A stretch of 64,000 bases of DNA from the NCBI RefSeq assembly GCF_014842995.1, contig NZ_JACYXL010000012.1, positions 18,548-82,547 on the forward strand, in the 5' to 3' direction. Under the pieces are notes generated by a model that was given only the letters and a program-made list of their open reading frames with translations, was not told the origin of the DNA and made no database searches. Source of the stretch: Rhodanobacter sp. 7MK24. Lineage in GTDB: Bacteria; Pseudomonadota; Gammaproteobacteria; Xanthomonadales; Rhodanobacteraceae. Both the position numbers and the translations under genes were made by a program. Shown here piece after piece: positions 1 through 8,558 of this stretch (position 1 is its first letter; each line of letters begins with the position of its first letter).

Positions 1-362
1 CACAAGGCCAGGTGATCTGGGGAGGCCGCGTGGTGGGTGTGCGCAACCTACCGGACCACAGTGAAATCGAGGTGCTTGCCTACCCGATCGACTCCTCGCA
101 GCGTCCCCGCTTCGGCGCGGGCGCCAGCGGCCGCTTCATCGCCATCGTGCCCGGCTACGCCGAGCCGATGAACTATCCGGGCGGCGCGCCCATCACGGTG
201 GACGGCCAACTCGGCGGCACCCGCGTCGGCAAGGTCGGGCAAGCGGACTACGTGTTCCCGCTGGTGAAGATCGCGCAATCGCATGTGTGGACACCCGACG
301 AAATGCGCAGCGGGCACCCGAATGTCAGCTTCGGTGTGGGCGTGGGCGTCGGCATCCGCTGA
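1..362 (+). CDS. Slp-family outer-membrane lipoprotein (C-terminal part)
   Basis: The frame is open to the left edge, so the start codon, signal peptide and lipobox lie outside. The visible 119 residues begin QGQVIWGGRVVGVRNL and continue with an E-V-L-A-Y-P-I-D block, then a G-R-F-I-A-I-V-P-G-Y segment. These are the core signatures of the Slp/YeaY family of small outer-membrane lipoproteins, which end about here. In enteric bacteria Slp is a starvation-induced lipoprotein of poorly defined function, so a precise role cannot be given. A stable stem-loop follows the stop codon. The family call is fairly secure; the identity of the missing N-terminus is inference. Confidence 0.8.
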   Translation, partial: QGQVIWGGRVVGVRNLPDHSEIEVLAYPIDSSQRPRFGAGASGRFIAIVPGYAEPMNYPGGAPITVDGQLGGTRVGKVGQADYVFPLVKIAQSHVWTPDEMRSGHPNVSFGVGVGVGIR

Positions 363-363
363 A

Positions 364-391
364 CCTTCGCGTCACCACGGCTACGCGAAGG
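364..391 (+). terminator. Stem-loop after the Slp-family gene
   Basis: A perfect 9-bp inverted repeat, CCTTCGCGT (364-372) and ACGCGAAGG (383-391), with a 10-nt loop starts 2 bases after the stop codon. There is no T-tract, so it may act as a weak terminator or a 3' end stabiliser rather than a classical intrinsic terminator. Confidence 0.45.
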
Positions 392-509
392 CAACGAAGC
401 GGCTGCCGGGCTCATGGCGGCTCTGTTCCTGCCGCCAGCGCAGTCAGCGATCAAGCTGATGAACTGTCAGATCAAGCGCGGCGAGGCTTGGCACGCCTGC
501 CCCGCCGTC

Positions 510-529
510 TGCTGTGCATCAGCACAGCA
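510..529. repeat. Inverted repeat between slp-like gene and membrane protein gene
   Basis: TGCTGTGC (510-517) and GCACAGCA (522-529) form a perfect 8-bp stem with a 4-nt loop. A second short inverted pair, CTGAC (574-578) and GTCAG (586-590), lies nearby. Both are in the gap between the convergent genes ending at 362 and 602 and may help end transcription from either side. Neither has a T-run. Confidence 0.35.
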
Positions 530-601
530 CGACGGAGCAATAGAAAGCAGGACTGGCCGACGCACCGCAACAGCTGACGACTGCAGTCAGTCCTGCGCTT
601 C

Positions 602-1267
602 CTATACGCGCGGACCGCGGGCGATGAGCCGGCTTTGCATCAAGGCCGCGGTGTGCAACATCAGAAACAGCGGGACCAGAAACGCCGGGATCACCAGCAG
701 TGGCAGCGTTGCCATCGGCGCAGTCGTGATCTCGCCCGCGGCTCCACTGGACAAAGTGGCACTCAGGGTTCCAAGGACGATGGCCACGGCAAGATCGAGC
801 ATGCCGAACAGGTTCCATCGGACGAATGCCCGGCTGCCGGCAAAGTCACTGCGACGCACGAGAGCCAGGATCATCCATGGGGCGGCGAAGCCGACTGCCA
901 TGTCGCCAAGACCCGCCGGCAACGCAAACATGGCCGGCAGCACATTGTGTGCGTACAGCGACAGAAAACCCAGGCCGGCCCATCGCCAGGCCTGCATGGC
1001 CGTGATCAGACGCAGGTCGAGCGAAAGAATGAATGCGCGGAACGACGGCGAGAACCGTAGCCACGCAAAAAACATCAACAGAGGCGCACCAACCCCGATG
1101 GCTATGGCGACCGGTGGCTGCCCGGGACGCCCGACGAAGGCGCCGGATATACCGAGCGACACGACAAGCACGAACCATGCGGCCAAGACCAGGACGATTC
1201 CCTGACGAATGTTGCTAGTTCCGTGAGGCCCCTGCGTGGCGGGGCGCGGAAGAACTGTGGCTGACAT
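602..1267 (-). CDS. Integral membrane protein of unknown function
   Basis: Codes for 221 residues with about six hydrophobic segments separated by short charged loops: near residues 22-45, 52-68, 95-115, 120-137, 155-172 and 183-205. I do not recognise a catalytic motif and assign no function. The gene is divergent from an HxlR-type regulator starting at 1373, and the 105-bp region between them holds a perfect 19-bp palindrome only 17 bp upstream of this start codon. The regulator is therefore likely to control this gene. The ATG at 1267 is the first in frame. Possible roles such as transport or redox sensing would be speculation. Confidence 0.7.
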   Translation of the reverse strand: MSATVLPRPATQGPHGTSNIRQGIVLVLAAWFVLVVSLGISGAFVGRPGQPPVAIAIGVGAPLLMFFAWLRFSPSFRAFILSLDLRLITAMQAWRWAGLGFLSLYAHNVLPAMFALPAGLGDMAVGFAAPWMILALVRRSDFAGSRAFVRWNLFGMLDLAVAIVLGTLSATLSSGAAGEITTAPMATLPLLVIPAFLVPLFLMLHTAALMQSRLIARGPRV

Positions 1268-1283
1268 GAGCGTCTCCTCAAGT

Positions 1284-1302
1284 AACTTGCATTTTGCAAG
1301 TT
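1284..1302. promoter_or_regulatory. Palindromic operator candidate for the HxlR regulator
   Basis: AACTTGCA (1284-1291), TTT, TGCAAGTT (1295-1302) is a perfect 8-bp inverted repeat in the divergent promoter region. A related imperfect pair, GCAAG (1335-1339) and CTTGC (1348-1352), lies closer to the regulator gene. HxlR-family proteins are dimeric winged-helix repressors or activators that bind such palindromes, often controlling the divergent neighbour and themselves. Binding itself is inference. Confidence 0.6.
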
Positions 1303-1372
1303 TGTGGCAAAAGTACCCGACTAGCTTTCATAATGCAAGCAACAAATCTTGCTGTCATGGAGAGCCGCCACA

Positions 1373-1786
1373 ATGAGCACCGCCAAGTCTTTCGCACGTT
1401 CCGCTTGCGCGGTCGCCAATTCGCTCGACATCGTCGGCGACAAATGGTCGTTGCTGGTGGTGCGCGACCTGCTGCACGGCAAGAGCACCTACGGCGAAAT
1501 CGCGGACTCCCCGGAACACATCCCGACCAACATCCTCGCGGAGCGCCTCAGACGCCTGGAGGCCGCCGGCATCATCATCGGCACGCCCTACCAGGAGCGC
1601 CCGGTGCGCTATGCCTACACGCTCACCCCGAAAGGCAGGGCCCTGGGCGACGTGCTGCTCGCGTTCGTACGCTGGGGCAAGCAATACATACCGGGAACGG
1701 TGACGATGGGCTCGGGACCGGCAGGCAGCGGAGCGGCAACAAAGGCCTCGAACGCACACCGCGCGCGCAAGACACAAGCGAAGTAA
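1373..1786 (+). CDS. HxlR-family winged-helix transcriptional regulator
   Basis: A 137-residue HxlR/MarR-like regulator. The family pattern is clear: a conserved cysteine near the N-terminus (S-A-C-A-V), then D-I-V-G-D-K-W-S-L-L-V-V-R-D-L, a wing helix containing I-P-T-N-I-L-A-E-R-L-R-R-L, and the Y-x-L-T-P-K-G-R-A-L block. Some relatives sense redox or electrophile stress through that N-terminal cysteine. The ATG at 1373 is preferred over one at 1349 because a GGAGAG Shine-Dalgarno lies 8 bases ahead of it and the family N-terminus starts there. The C-terminal 25 residues are basic and low in complexity. It is divergent from the membrane protein gene at 602-1267, its probable target. Confidence 0.9.
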   Translation: MSTAKSFARSACAVANSLDIVGDKWSLLVVRDLLHGKSTYGEIADSPEHIPTNILAERLRRLEAAGIIIGTPYQERPVRYAYTLTPKGRALGDVLLAFVRWGKQYIPGTVTMGSGPAGSGAATKASNAHRARKTQAK

Positions 1787-1862
1787 GGTCCCGGGGAAGA
1801 CTTCGGCGACGAATGCACACCACTACAATGGCCGCCCCAGATCATGGCCCGCATGACCGACC

Positions 1863-2411
1863 ATGCCGACGTCGCACGCCGCGCCTTTCATCGCTCATCC
1901 CATCGCCCACATGCGCTCGCCCTACGCACGGCGCATCGATGCCCCGCATCAATCGGTAGTGGTGGCCGGCACCGAGACAGGGGTCGAGGCGGAAGCACGC
2001 ATCGAGTTCGTCGAAACCGTGCCGGCTGAGGCGTTTGCCGATCTCGCCGGGTTCGAACGGATCTGGCTGCTGTTCGTGTTCCATCGCAGCGAGGGTTGGA
2101 AACCGCAGGTGCGGCCGCCGCGCGGCGGTGGCAAACGCAGCGTGCTGGCCACACGCTCGCCACATCGGCCCAATGCGATCGGCTTGTCGGCCGTTGAACT
2201 GATAGGCGTCGAGGAGCGGGCGTTGCGCGTGCGCGGCGTAGACCTGCTGGACGGCACGCCGATTCTCGACATCAAGCCCTATGTGCCTTACGCCGACGCG
2301 TTCCCCGCTTCGCGAGCAGGCTGGATCGACGCCGTCGACATGGCACAAGGCCGCCATTCCGCCCCCGGACCGAAGCGGCCACGACGGCCTCCGGGCAAGC
2401 CCCCAGGCTGA
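1863..2411 (+). CDS. trmO: tRNA (N6-threonylcarbamoyladenosine37-N6)-methyltransferase TrmO
   Basis: TrmO (TsaA/YaeB) uses S-adenosylmethionine to methylate t6A at position 37 of some threonine tRNAs in the cytoplasm. The protein shows the family landmarks in order: M-R-S-P-Y near residue 17, F-E-R-I-W-L-L-F-V-F-H near 64, V-R-P-P-R-G-G-G, A-T-R-S-P-H-R-P-N-A-I-G-L-S, D-L-L-D-G-T-P-I-L-D-I-K-P-Y. It has 182 residues against about 235 in E. coli because the C-terminal domain is missing; the last 20 residues are proline/arginine-rich instead. Short TrmO forms are common, so truncation by mutation need not be assumed. ATG at 1911 is an alternative start. Confidence 0.88.
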   Translation: MPTSHAAPFIAHPIAHMRSPYARRIDAPHQSVVVAGTETGVEAEARIEFVETVPAEAFADLAGFERIWLLFVFHRSEGWKPQVRPPRGGGKRSVLATRSPHRPNAIGLSAVELIGVEERALRVRGVDLLDGTPILDIKPYVPYADAFPASRAGWIDAVDMAQGRHSAPGPKRPRRPPGKPPG

Positions 2412-2430
2412 ACCGAAGGATATGTGCGAC

Positions 2431-2447
2431 TGCGCCAAATTGGCGCA
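2431..2447. promoter_or_regulatory. 17-bp palindrome upstream of the GNAT gene
   Basis: TGCGCCAA (2431-2438), A, TTGGCGCA (2440-2447) is a perfect inverted repeat 20 bases after the trmO stop and 65 bases before the next start. With no real loop it suits a protein-binding site better than a terminator. A weak -10-like TATCAT follows at 2473. No regulator can be named. Confidence 0.4.
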
Positions 2448-2511
2448 AGAGCTTGCATCCAGGCTGTAACCATATCATGCTGCATTGCACACAATACGCA
2501 AGAGTATTGAA

Positions 2512-3114
2512 ATGAGTACTGCCAGCTTGCGCTCGATGGCTTCGCATCCTTCCCTGTCTTCGCGCAGCCACGCGCGCCATGCCCCCACGCTCAGCGTGCA
2601 TACCGCGCAAGGCGAGCGCGTGCGCAGCCGCGACGGTCGCGAACTGTGGCTGCGCGGGATCGAGTCAGGTGACGTGGCGGCGCTGCAGCGTTGCTTTACG
2701 CGCCTGTCTCCGGAGGACATCCGCCGCCGCTTCCTGCATGCCATGTCCGAGTTGCCCCTGCCGATGGCGCAACGCCTGTGCAATACCGATCCGGCACTAG
2801 AAACCGCGCTGGTGCTGGTGGACGAATCCGTACGCCCTGCCGAGATCCGCGGCGTGGGCCGAATCTATGTGGACGAGGCTGCCGACAGCGCCGAGTTCTC
2901 GGTGATCGTGGAGCGGGACTGGAGCCGCATCGGCCTCGGCGCGCTGCTGATGCAGCGGCTGGTGGATGATTGCCGCCACCGTGGCCTCGCCGAAATCTGG
3001 GGTTATGTGCTGCTAGAGAATCGTCCCATGCTTGAGCTGTGCCGCGAGCTGGGCTTCACCCGCAGGCTGATGCCGGACGAACCGGGCACGGCGCAGATTA
3101 GATTGACGCTGTAA
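2512..3114 (+). CDS. GNAT-family N-acetyltransferase
   Basis: A 200-residue protein. Residues 1-40 are polar and variable; the rest is a GNAT domain that opens with D-G-R-E-L-W-L-R-G-I-E-S-G-D-V, then L-S-P-E-D-I-R-R-R-F, then the acetyl-CoA loop region V-E-R-D-W-S-R-I-G-L-G-A-L-L-M-Q-R-L-V and the N-R-P-M-L-E-L-C-R-E-L-G-F segment. This resembles the acetyltransferase domain at the C-terminus of protein acetyltransferases such as PatZ, here stand-alone. The acceptor is unknown. The upstream in-frame ATG at 2485 lacks a ribosome site and adds residues not typical of the family, so 2512 is chosen. Confidence 0.82.
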   Translation: MSTASLRSMASHPSLSSRSHARHAPTLSVHTAQGERVRSRDGRELWLRGIESGDVAALQRCFTRLSPEDIRRRFLHAMSELPLPMAQRLCNTDPALETALVLVDESVRPAEIRGVGRIYVDEAADSAEFSVIVERDWSRIGLGALLMQRLVDDCRHRGLAEIWGYVLLENRPMLELCRELGFTRRLMPDEPGTAQIRLTL

Positions 3115-3438
3115 TTCGCCTGGCTCCCTGTCCCCGATGGGCAAAACCATGTCGTTTGCGAGCCGCTGGCTTGCACATGGCTTGATCCGAGCGCTGACGC
3201 GAGGTCCGCTGGAGTTACCGGTAGGAACGAGTCTGGCAACTCGCTGAGGTGAGGACCCTGCTTGCGTTGCCGCAGAGCAGGAGCTGTTCCGTCGGCAACA
3301 TTCCCGCGAACACCCTCCCCCTCACCTCGATCCTCTCCCTGGCGCGGAGAAGAAGAAAGGCTAAGCTTGCGCATCGCGCTACACTTGAACGCTTTCCCGG
3401 CGCGGCTCCACATCCACGCCCCCAGCGCCTGCGTGCCC
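3115..3438. other. Intergenic region before mfd
   Basis: No convincing gene. It contains one degenerate REP-type repeat at 3313-3351 and GC-rich sequence of coding-like composition in several frames. A possible upstream mfd start at 3262 reads through this repeat and is rejected. Confidence 0.6.
3313..3351. repeat. REP-type repeat, family A (degenerate copy)
   Basis: CCCTCACCTCGATCCTCTCC is the recognisable core, followed by a damaged GGAGA arm. It matches the better copies at 23899, 23996, 32030, 32152 and 41865 in the order 'CCCTCACC..., CCTCTCCC, spacer, GGGAGAGG'. Confidence 0.6.
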
Positions 3439-6400
3439 ATGTCCGCTCCGATCCCGCATCCCCCGCTCCCCTCCTCACCGAAGCAACGCCGCTACTGGAC
3501 GCCACCGCACGGTTCGTCGCGCGCCCTGTTGCTGGCGGAAGCCGCACGTTCGCACGAGGGCCTGTTGGTGGCGGTGACGCGCGACACCCAGCGCGCCTCG
3601 GCACTCGAGGACGAGTTGCGCATCTTCGCCGGCGACCTGCCGGTGCTGCATTTCCCGGACTGGGAAACCCTGCCCTACGACGCCTTCAGCCCACACCCGG
3701 AGATCGTCTCGCAGCGCATCGCCACGCTGTACCGCCTGCCCGGCGTGAAGCGCGGCGTACTGGTGGTGCCGGTGGCCACGCTGATGCAACGCATCGCGCC
3801 ACGCTCGCACATCACCGGCTCCGGCCTGGCGGTGGCGAAGGGACAGAAGTTCGATCTCGCCGCCGAACAGCGCCGGCTGGAAGCTGTCGGTTATCGCAAC
3901 GTGCCGCAGGTAGCTGAACCCGGCGATTTCGCCGTGCGCGGTGCCTTGATCGATATCTTTCCGATGGGAGCGGCCGAGCCTTATCGCGTCGAGCTGTTCG
4001 ACGACGAGGTGGAGTCGATCCGCAGCTTCGACCCGGAAACCCAACGCTCCGCACAGCCGGTAGAGAAGGTGGAGCTGTTGCCGGCACGCGAGTTCCCGCT
4101 CACCGAGCAGGCCGCCAAGGATTTCCGCAGCGCCTTGCGCGAGCGCTTTCCCATCGACGTGCGCCGTTGCCCGCTGTACCAGGACATGAAGGAAGGCGTG
4201 ACGCCAGGCGGCATCGAGTACTACCTGCCGCTGTTCTTCCCGATGAAGAGTCCGCGCATGGATGTGCGGGGTGTTGCGGAAGGTCCGCTTACGGGTACCG
4301 CCACGCTTTTCGACTACCTCGCCGACGACGCCCTCATCGTATTGGGCGAAGGTTCGGGCGAAGCCAGCGAAGGGTTCTGGACGCAAACCGGCGAGCGCTA
4401 CGACCAGCGCGCCCACGACATTGAGCGCCCCGTGTTGCCACCGGGTGAGCTTTACCTCTCGCCCGAGCAATTGCGCGAGCAGCTCAACAAGCGCCTGCGT
4501 GTGGAGATGGTGGACAGCGGCCATGCACACGCGGTGGATGCCGGCACGCAACCCGCGCCGGAGCTGCCGTTGAGCCGGAAGGGCGAGGAGCCTGGCACTT
4601 CGCTGCGGCATTTCCTCGAAAGCTATCGCGGTCGAGTACTGGTAGCTGCGGATTCGGCGGGCCGGCGCGAGGCGTTGCTGGAAACCTTGGCGGGCGCAGG
4701 ACTCAAGCCGGCGCAGACTGAAAACTGGCAGCGCTTCATCTCGCCGCAGCCAGGTAGTCCGGAAGAAAAGTTCGCCATCACCATCGCCCCGCTGGAACAG
4801 GGTTTCGCGCTCAAACAACCCATCCTCACCGTGCTCACCGAGCGCGAACTGTTCGGTGAGCGCGTGCGCAGCGAGCGGCGCCGGCGGCGCGGTGCGGCGC
4901 GCGATCCCGACACCATCATCCGCGACCTCACCGAGCTTTCCATCGGCTCGCCCATCGTGCACGTGGACCACGGCGTGGGCCGCTACCAGGGCCTGCTGTC
5001 GATGGAACTGGGCGGCATGGAGGGCGAGTTCCTGGTCATCGAGTACGCCAAGGGCGACAAGCTCTACGTGCCGGTGGCGCAGCTCGGCCTGGTCAGCCGC
5101 TACAGCGGCACCGCGCCGGAGCTGGCGCCTATGCACTCGTTGGGCGGCGACGCGTGGGAACGCGCGCGCAAGAAAGCCGCCGAGAAGGTGCGCGACGTGG
5201 CCGCGGAACTGCTGGCCATCTACGCGCAGCGCGAAGCGCGCGGCGGCGTGTCGCTGCCCATCGACCGCCTGCTGGTCGAGGAGTTCGGCGCCAGCTTCCC
5301 GTTCGAGGAAACGCCCGATCAGGAACAGGCGATCGCCGCCGTGCTCGGCGACCTCGCCGCGCCACGCGCGATGGATCGCGTGATCTGCGGCGACGTCGGC
5401 TTCGGCAAGACCGAAGTGGCGCTGCGCGCCGCCTTCGCCGCCGCCACCGCGGGCAAGCAGGTAGCGGTGCTGGTGCCCACCACCCTGCTCGCCCAGCAGC
5501 ACTACCGCAACTTCGCCGACCGTTTCGCCGACTGGCCGGTGAAGGTGGACGTGCTCTCGCGCTTCAAATCCACCAAGGAAGTGAACGACGCACTCAAGCG
5601 CCTCGCCGACGGCCAGATCGACGTGATCGTGGGCACGCACAAGCTGCTGCAGCCCGACATCAAGTTCAAGAACCTCGGGCTCGTCGTGGTGGACGAAGAG
5701 CAGCGCTTCGGCGTGCGCCAGAAGGAACAGCTGAAGAAGCTGCGCGCGGAAGTCGACCTGCTCACCATGACCGCCACGCCGATCCCGCGCACGCTGAACA
5801 TGGCGATGAGCGGGCTGCGCGACCTCTCGCTGATCACCACGCCGCCCGCACACCGCATGGCCGTGCGCACCTTCATCTCGGCGTGGGACCCCGCCACCAT
5901 CCGCGAGGCGTTCCAGCGCGAGCTGCAGCGCGGCGGCCAGGTGTATTTCCTGCACAACGAAGTGGAGAGCATCGAGCGCACCGCGCGCGAGCTGGAGGAG
6001 CTGATCCCCGACGCGCGCATCGGCGTGGCCCACGGCCAGATGGCCGAGCGCGAACTGGAACGCGTGATGGCGGACTTCCACCGCCAGCGCTTCAACGTGC
6101 TGGTGTGCACCACCATCATCGAGACCGGCATCGACATCCCCACCGCCAACACCATCATCATCGACCGCGCCGACCGTTTCGGCCTCGCGCAGCTGCACCA
6201 GCTGCGCGGCCGGGTGGGCCGTTCGCACCACCGCGCCTACGCCTACCTGATCGTGCCCGACCGCAAGTCGATCACCGCCGACGCGGAGAAACGGCTGGAG
6301 GCGCTGGCTTCGCTGGAAGAACTCGGCGCCGGCTTCACCCTCGCCACGCACGACCTGGAGATCCGCGGCGCGGGCGAGCTGCTGGGCGACGAGCAGTCCG

Positions 6401-6954
6401 GCCAGATCCAGGAAATCGGCTTCGGCCTCTACACCGAGCTGCTCGACCGCGCCGTGCGCGCGCTGAAGAGCGGCAAGGTGCCCGACTTCGACCTGTCCAG
6501 CGAACACGAGACCGAGGTCGAGCTGCACCTGCCTGCGCTGATCCCCGACGACTACCTGCCCGACGTGCACACGCGTCTGACGCTGTACAAGCGCATCGCC
6601 AGCGCGCGCAACGAGGACGCGCTGCGCGACCTGCAGGTGGAGATGATCGACCGCTTCGGCCTGCTGCCCGAACCGAGCAAGACCCTGTTCGCGCTGTCCA
6701 GCCTCAAGCTGATGGCGACGCCATTGGGCATACGCAAGCTCGATTTCGGCCCGAACGGCGGCCGCATCGTGTTCCGCGACAAGCCCGAGGTCGATCCGAT
6801 GGCGATCATCAAGCTGATCCAGAGCCTGCCACGCGTGTACAAGCTGGACGGCCAGGACAAGCTACGCGTCACCCTCGACCTCCCCGGCGCCAGCGAACGC
6901 ATCCGCAGCGCGCAGGAAGTCCTGATATTGCTGGGAGCACGGCACCCGGGTTGA
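3439..6954 (+). CDS. mfd: Transcription-repair coupling factor Mfd
   Basis: Mfd is a DNA translocase that pushes stalled RNA polymerase off lesions and recruits UvrA for nucleotide excision repair. The 1171-residue length fits (E. coli 1148). Residues 1 to about 430 are the UvrB-like and species-specific domains. The RNA-polymerase interaction domain begins near 505 (H-V-D-H-G-V-G-R-Y). The superfamily 2 motor carries Walker A (G-D-V-G-F-G-K-T-E, about 651), D-E-E-Q near 752, and the motif-VI region R-G-R-V-G-R-S. The C-terminal UvrA-inhibitory domain follows. The start at 3439 gives the family N-terminus; the in-frame ATG at 3262 would run through a REP-like repeat. It appears monocistronic. 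Confidence 0.97.
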   Translation: MSAPIPHPPLPSSPKQRRYWTPPHGSSRALLLAEAARSHEGLLVAVTRDTQRASALEDELRIFAGDLPVLHFPDWETLPYDAFSPHPEIVSQRIATLYRLPGVKRGVLVVPVATLMQRIAPRSHITGSGLAVAKGQKFDLAAEQRRLEAVGYRNVPQVAEPGDFAVRGALIDIFPMGAAEPYRVELFDDEVESIRSFDPETQRSAQPVEKVELLPAREFPLTEQAAKDFRSALRERFPIDVRRCPLYQDMKEGVTPGGIEYYLPLFFPMKSPRMDVRGVAEGPLTGTATLFDYLADDALIVLGEGSGEASEGFWTQTGERYDQRAHDIERPVLPPGELYLSPEQLREQLNKRLRVEMVDSGHAHAVDAGTQPAPELPLSRKGEEPGTSLRHFLESYRGRVLVAADSAGRREALLETLAGAGLKPAQTENWQRFISPQPGSPEEKFAITIAPLEQGFALKQPILTVLTERELFGERVRSERRRRRGAARDPDTIIRDLTELSIGSPIVHVDHGVGRYQGLLSMELGGMEGEFLVIEYAKGDKLYVPVAQLGLVSRYSGTAPELAPMHSLGGDAWERARKKAAEKVRDVAAELLAIYAQREARGGVSLPIDRLLVEEFGASFPFEETPDQEQAIAAVLGDLAAPRAMDRVICGDVGFGKTEVALRAAFAAATAGKQVAVLVPTTLLAQQHYRNFADRFADWPVKVDVLSRFKSTKEVNDALKRLADGQIDVIVGTHKLLQPDIKFKNLGLVVVDEEQRFGVRQKEQLKKLRAEVDLLTMTATPIPRTLNMAMSGLRDLSLITTPPAHRMAVRTFISAWDPATIREAFQRELQRGGQVYFLHNEVESIERTARELEELIPDARIGVAHGQMAERELERVMADFHRQRFNVLVCTTIIETGIDIPTANTIIIDRADRFGLAQLHQLRGRVGRSHHRAYAYLIVPDRKSITADAEKRLEALASLEELGAGFTLATHDLEIRGAGELLGDEQSGQIQEIGFGLYTELLDRAVRALKSGKVPDFDLSSEHETEVELHLPALIPDDYLPDVHTRLTLYKRIASARNEDALRDLQVEMIDRFGLLPEPSKTLFALSSLKLMATPLGIRKLDFGPNGGRIVFRDKPEVDPMAIIKLIQSLPRVYKLDGQDKLRVTLDLPGASERIRSAQEVLILLGARHPG

Positions 6955-7052
6955 GCGCGCGTCGGGCACATCACGCGATCCGCGTGACAGCTGTCAGTGG
7001 CGCGACCCTCGCGTCCATCAAACAATGGCCCATCTCGCCGGGAGCACAAGCC

Positions 7053-7760
7053 ATGCAGGGGAAACCGCGGTTCGGCATCGACGCACCTACCCTGGTGCTC
7101 GGCTTCGCCATTGGCGGCCCTTTGCTGCTCGTGCTGGGTTGCGTCGGCAATCGCGTGCTGCCGTCTGCGCTGGCGGGGACGATGATCGGCACCGGCGCCG
7201 TGATGGCCACCGAAGCAGTACTGATGACTTTGAGCAGCCTGTACGGCAAACGCATCCTGCTGCGGCGGATGGTCGATGCGCTCGGCCTGCGCGGCGACGA
7301 AAAAGCGCTGGACGTGGGTTGCGGACGCGGCATGCTGCTGCTTGAGACCGCCAGCCGCCTGCCACGCGGTCGGGTCACCGGGCTGGATCTGTGGAGCACG
7401 CGCGACCAGAGTGGCAATGCCGTCGAAGCCACCGCGCGCAATGCCGAACTGGCCGGTCTGCGCGAGCGCGTGCAGATCGACACCGGCGACATGCGCCACC
7501 TGCCCTATGCCGACGCCAGCTTCGACGTGATCGTCTCAAGCCTTGCCATCCACAACCTGCCCACCGAAACCGACCGCGAACAGGCAGTGCACGAAATCGC
7601 CCGCGTGCTCAAACCCGGCGGCCAACTCGCCCTGCTCGACTTTCGCCACACCGCCCACTATGTGCAGGCGCTGCGTGAGGCGGGCTTGGACACGCGGCGC
7701 TCGTGGCCGCAGTTCCTGATGTTCCCGTGGGTGTGGGTCGTGCGCGGACACAAGGCCTGA
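7053..7760 (+). CDS. Membrane-anchored class I SAM-dependent methyltransferase
   Basis: A 235-residue protein. Two hydrophobic segments (about residues 12-34 and 38-60) precede a Rossmann methyltransferase domain with motif I A-L-D-V-G-C-G-R-G (85-93), an acidic T-G-L-D-L-W at the end of strand 2, and motif IV/post-I F-D-V-I-V-S-S-L-A-I-H-N-L followed by V-L-K-P-G-G. This is the methyltransferase type 11 pattern. Substrate unknown; an apolar or membrane-borne acceptor is inferred only from the anchor. The ATG at 7053 has GGAG 8 bases upstream. Its stop lies 24 bp from the stop of a convergent, apparently exported methyltransferase-like gene. Confidence 0.8.
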   Translation: MQGKPRFGIDAPTLVLGFAIGGPLLLVLGCVGNRVLPSALAGTMIGTGAVMATEAVLMTLSSLYGKRILLRRMVDALGLRGDEKALDVGCGRGMLLLETASRLPRGRVTGLDLWSTRDQSGNAVEATARNAELAGLRERVQIDTGDMRHLPYADASFDVIVSSLAIHNLPTETDREQAVHEIARVLKPGGQLALLDFRHTAHYVQALREAGLDTRRSWPQFLMFPWVWVVRGHKA

Positions 7761-7784
7761 CCCTGACGTCCGCGCCACGGCCAC

Positions 7785-8558
7785 CTACTTCGCCGGCTTG
7801 CGGAAGCGGTAGATGAACTGGTCGGTATGGCCACGTATCGACGGATCAAACACCTTCGCAGTGTGCGAATCGGCCGGATTGCGCAGGGCATCGCTCTCGC
7901 CATCGAATACGAAGCCGGCCGACTCGACTTCCTTCTTCACCACGGCCGGATCGATGCGATGCAGGGTATCGGTATCGGCCAGGCCGGAGCCGGCCGGCGC
8001 AACGTGGTCGATCACCACGAACACGCCACTGGGCTTGAGCGCGTCGTAGACCAGCTTGTCGAACTTCGCCATGTCCACCGGACCCATGAACGCGTCGTGG
8101 TAGTCATGGTAGTTCTGCACGGTGAACACCAGATCCACCTTGGCTGGCGCACTGAGTTCGGCCGCAGGTTGTTTGAGCAGGCTCACGTTGCCGTAATGCG
8201 CAGTGGCGACCAGCTTCTGCCAGTTCGCGTAGCTCTTGGCCGAGTGCTTCCACATCTCGTCCGGCCACACGGTATAGACCCGCCCCGCCGGCCCCACGAT
8301 GGCACTGAACACGCGTGTCCAATAACCGCTACCGGGGGCGAGTTCCAGCACTTTTTGACCGGGCTTCACCTCGGCAAACGCCATGACCGCGGCCATCTGG
8401 CGGCGCGCGTCGTCGTCGCGGTCACTTCCCCGCGCTGGATCGTTCATCGCGGTGGTGACGTAAGCAGGCGCGGTCTGGCCAGGCGGCGCGCCTGGCATGG
8501 CCAATGCTGCAGCCGGAAGGGCGAACGCAAGCAGAGAGGCAAGGATGGTCGGGCGCAT
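7785..8558 (-). CDS. Exported methyltransferase-like protein (COG4798 type)
   Basis: A 257-residue protein whose N-terminus is a clear Sec signal (M-R-P-T-I-L-A-S-L-L-A-F-A-L-P-A-A-A-L-A, cut after about residue 20). The rest resembles predicted methyltransferases: V-L-E-L-A-P-G-S-G-Y-W-T as a motif I variant, V-F-T-V-Q-N-Y-H-D-Y-H, and F-V-V-I-D-H-V-A. Related exported 'predicted methyltransferases' are common in proteobacteria, but their reaction is unknown and SAM is not expected in the periplasm, so the enzymatic role is doubtful. The ATG at 8558 has a GGAG 8 bases upstream and is preferred over 8663, which would bury the signal peptide. Confidence 0.78.
   Translation of the reverse strand: MRPTILASLLAFALPAAALAMPGAPPGQTAPAYVTTAMNDPARGSDRDDDARRQMAAVMAFAEVKPGQKVLELAPGSGYWTRVFSAIVGPAGRVYTVWPDEMWKHSAKSYANWQKLVATAHYGNVSLLKQPAAELSAPAKVDLVFTVQNYHDYHDAFMGPVDMAKFDKLVYDALKPSGVFVVIDHVAPAGSGLADTDTLHRIDPAVVKKEVESAGFVFDGESDALRNPADSHTAKVFDPSIRGHTDQFIYRFRKPAK

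Noticed and set aside
3262..3438. An N-terminal extension of Mfd by 59 residues
   Set aside because: It reads through a REP repeat and is Arg/Pro-rich; family N-termini start close to 3439.
3475..6570. A 1031-codon open frame on the minus strand
   Set aside because: Mirror frame of mfd with the same biased composition and no ribosome site.
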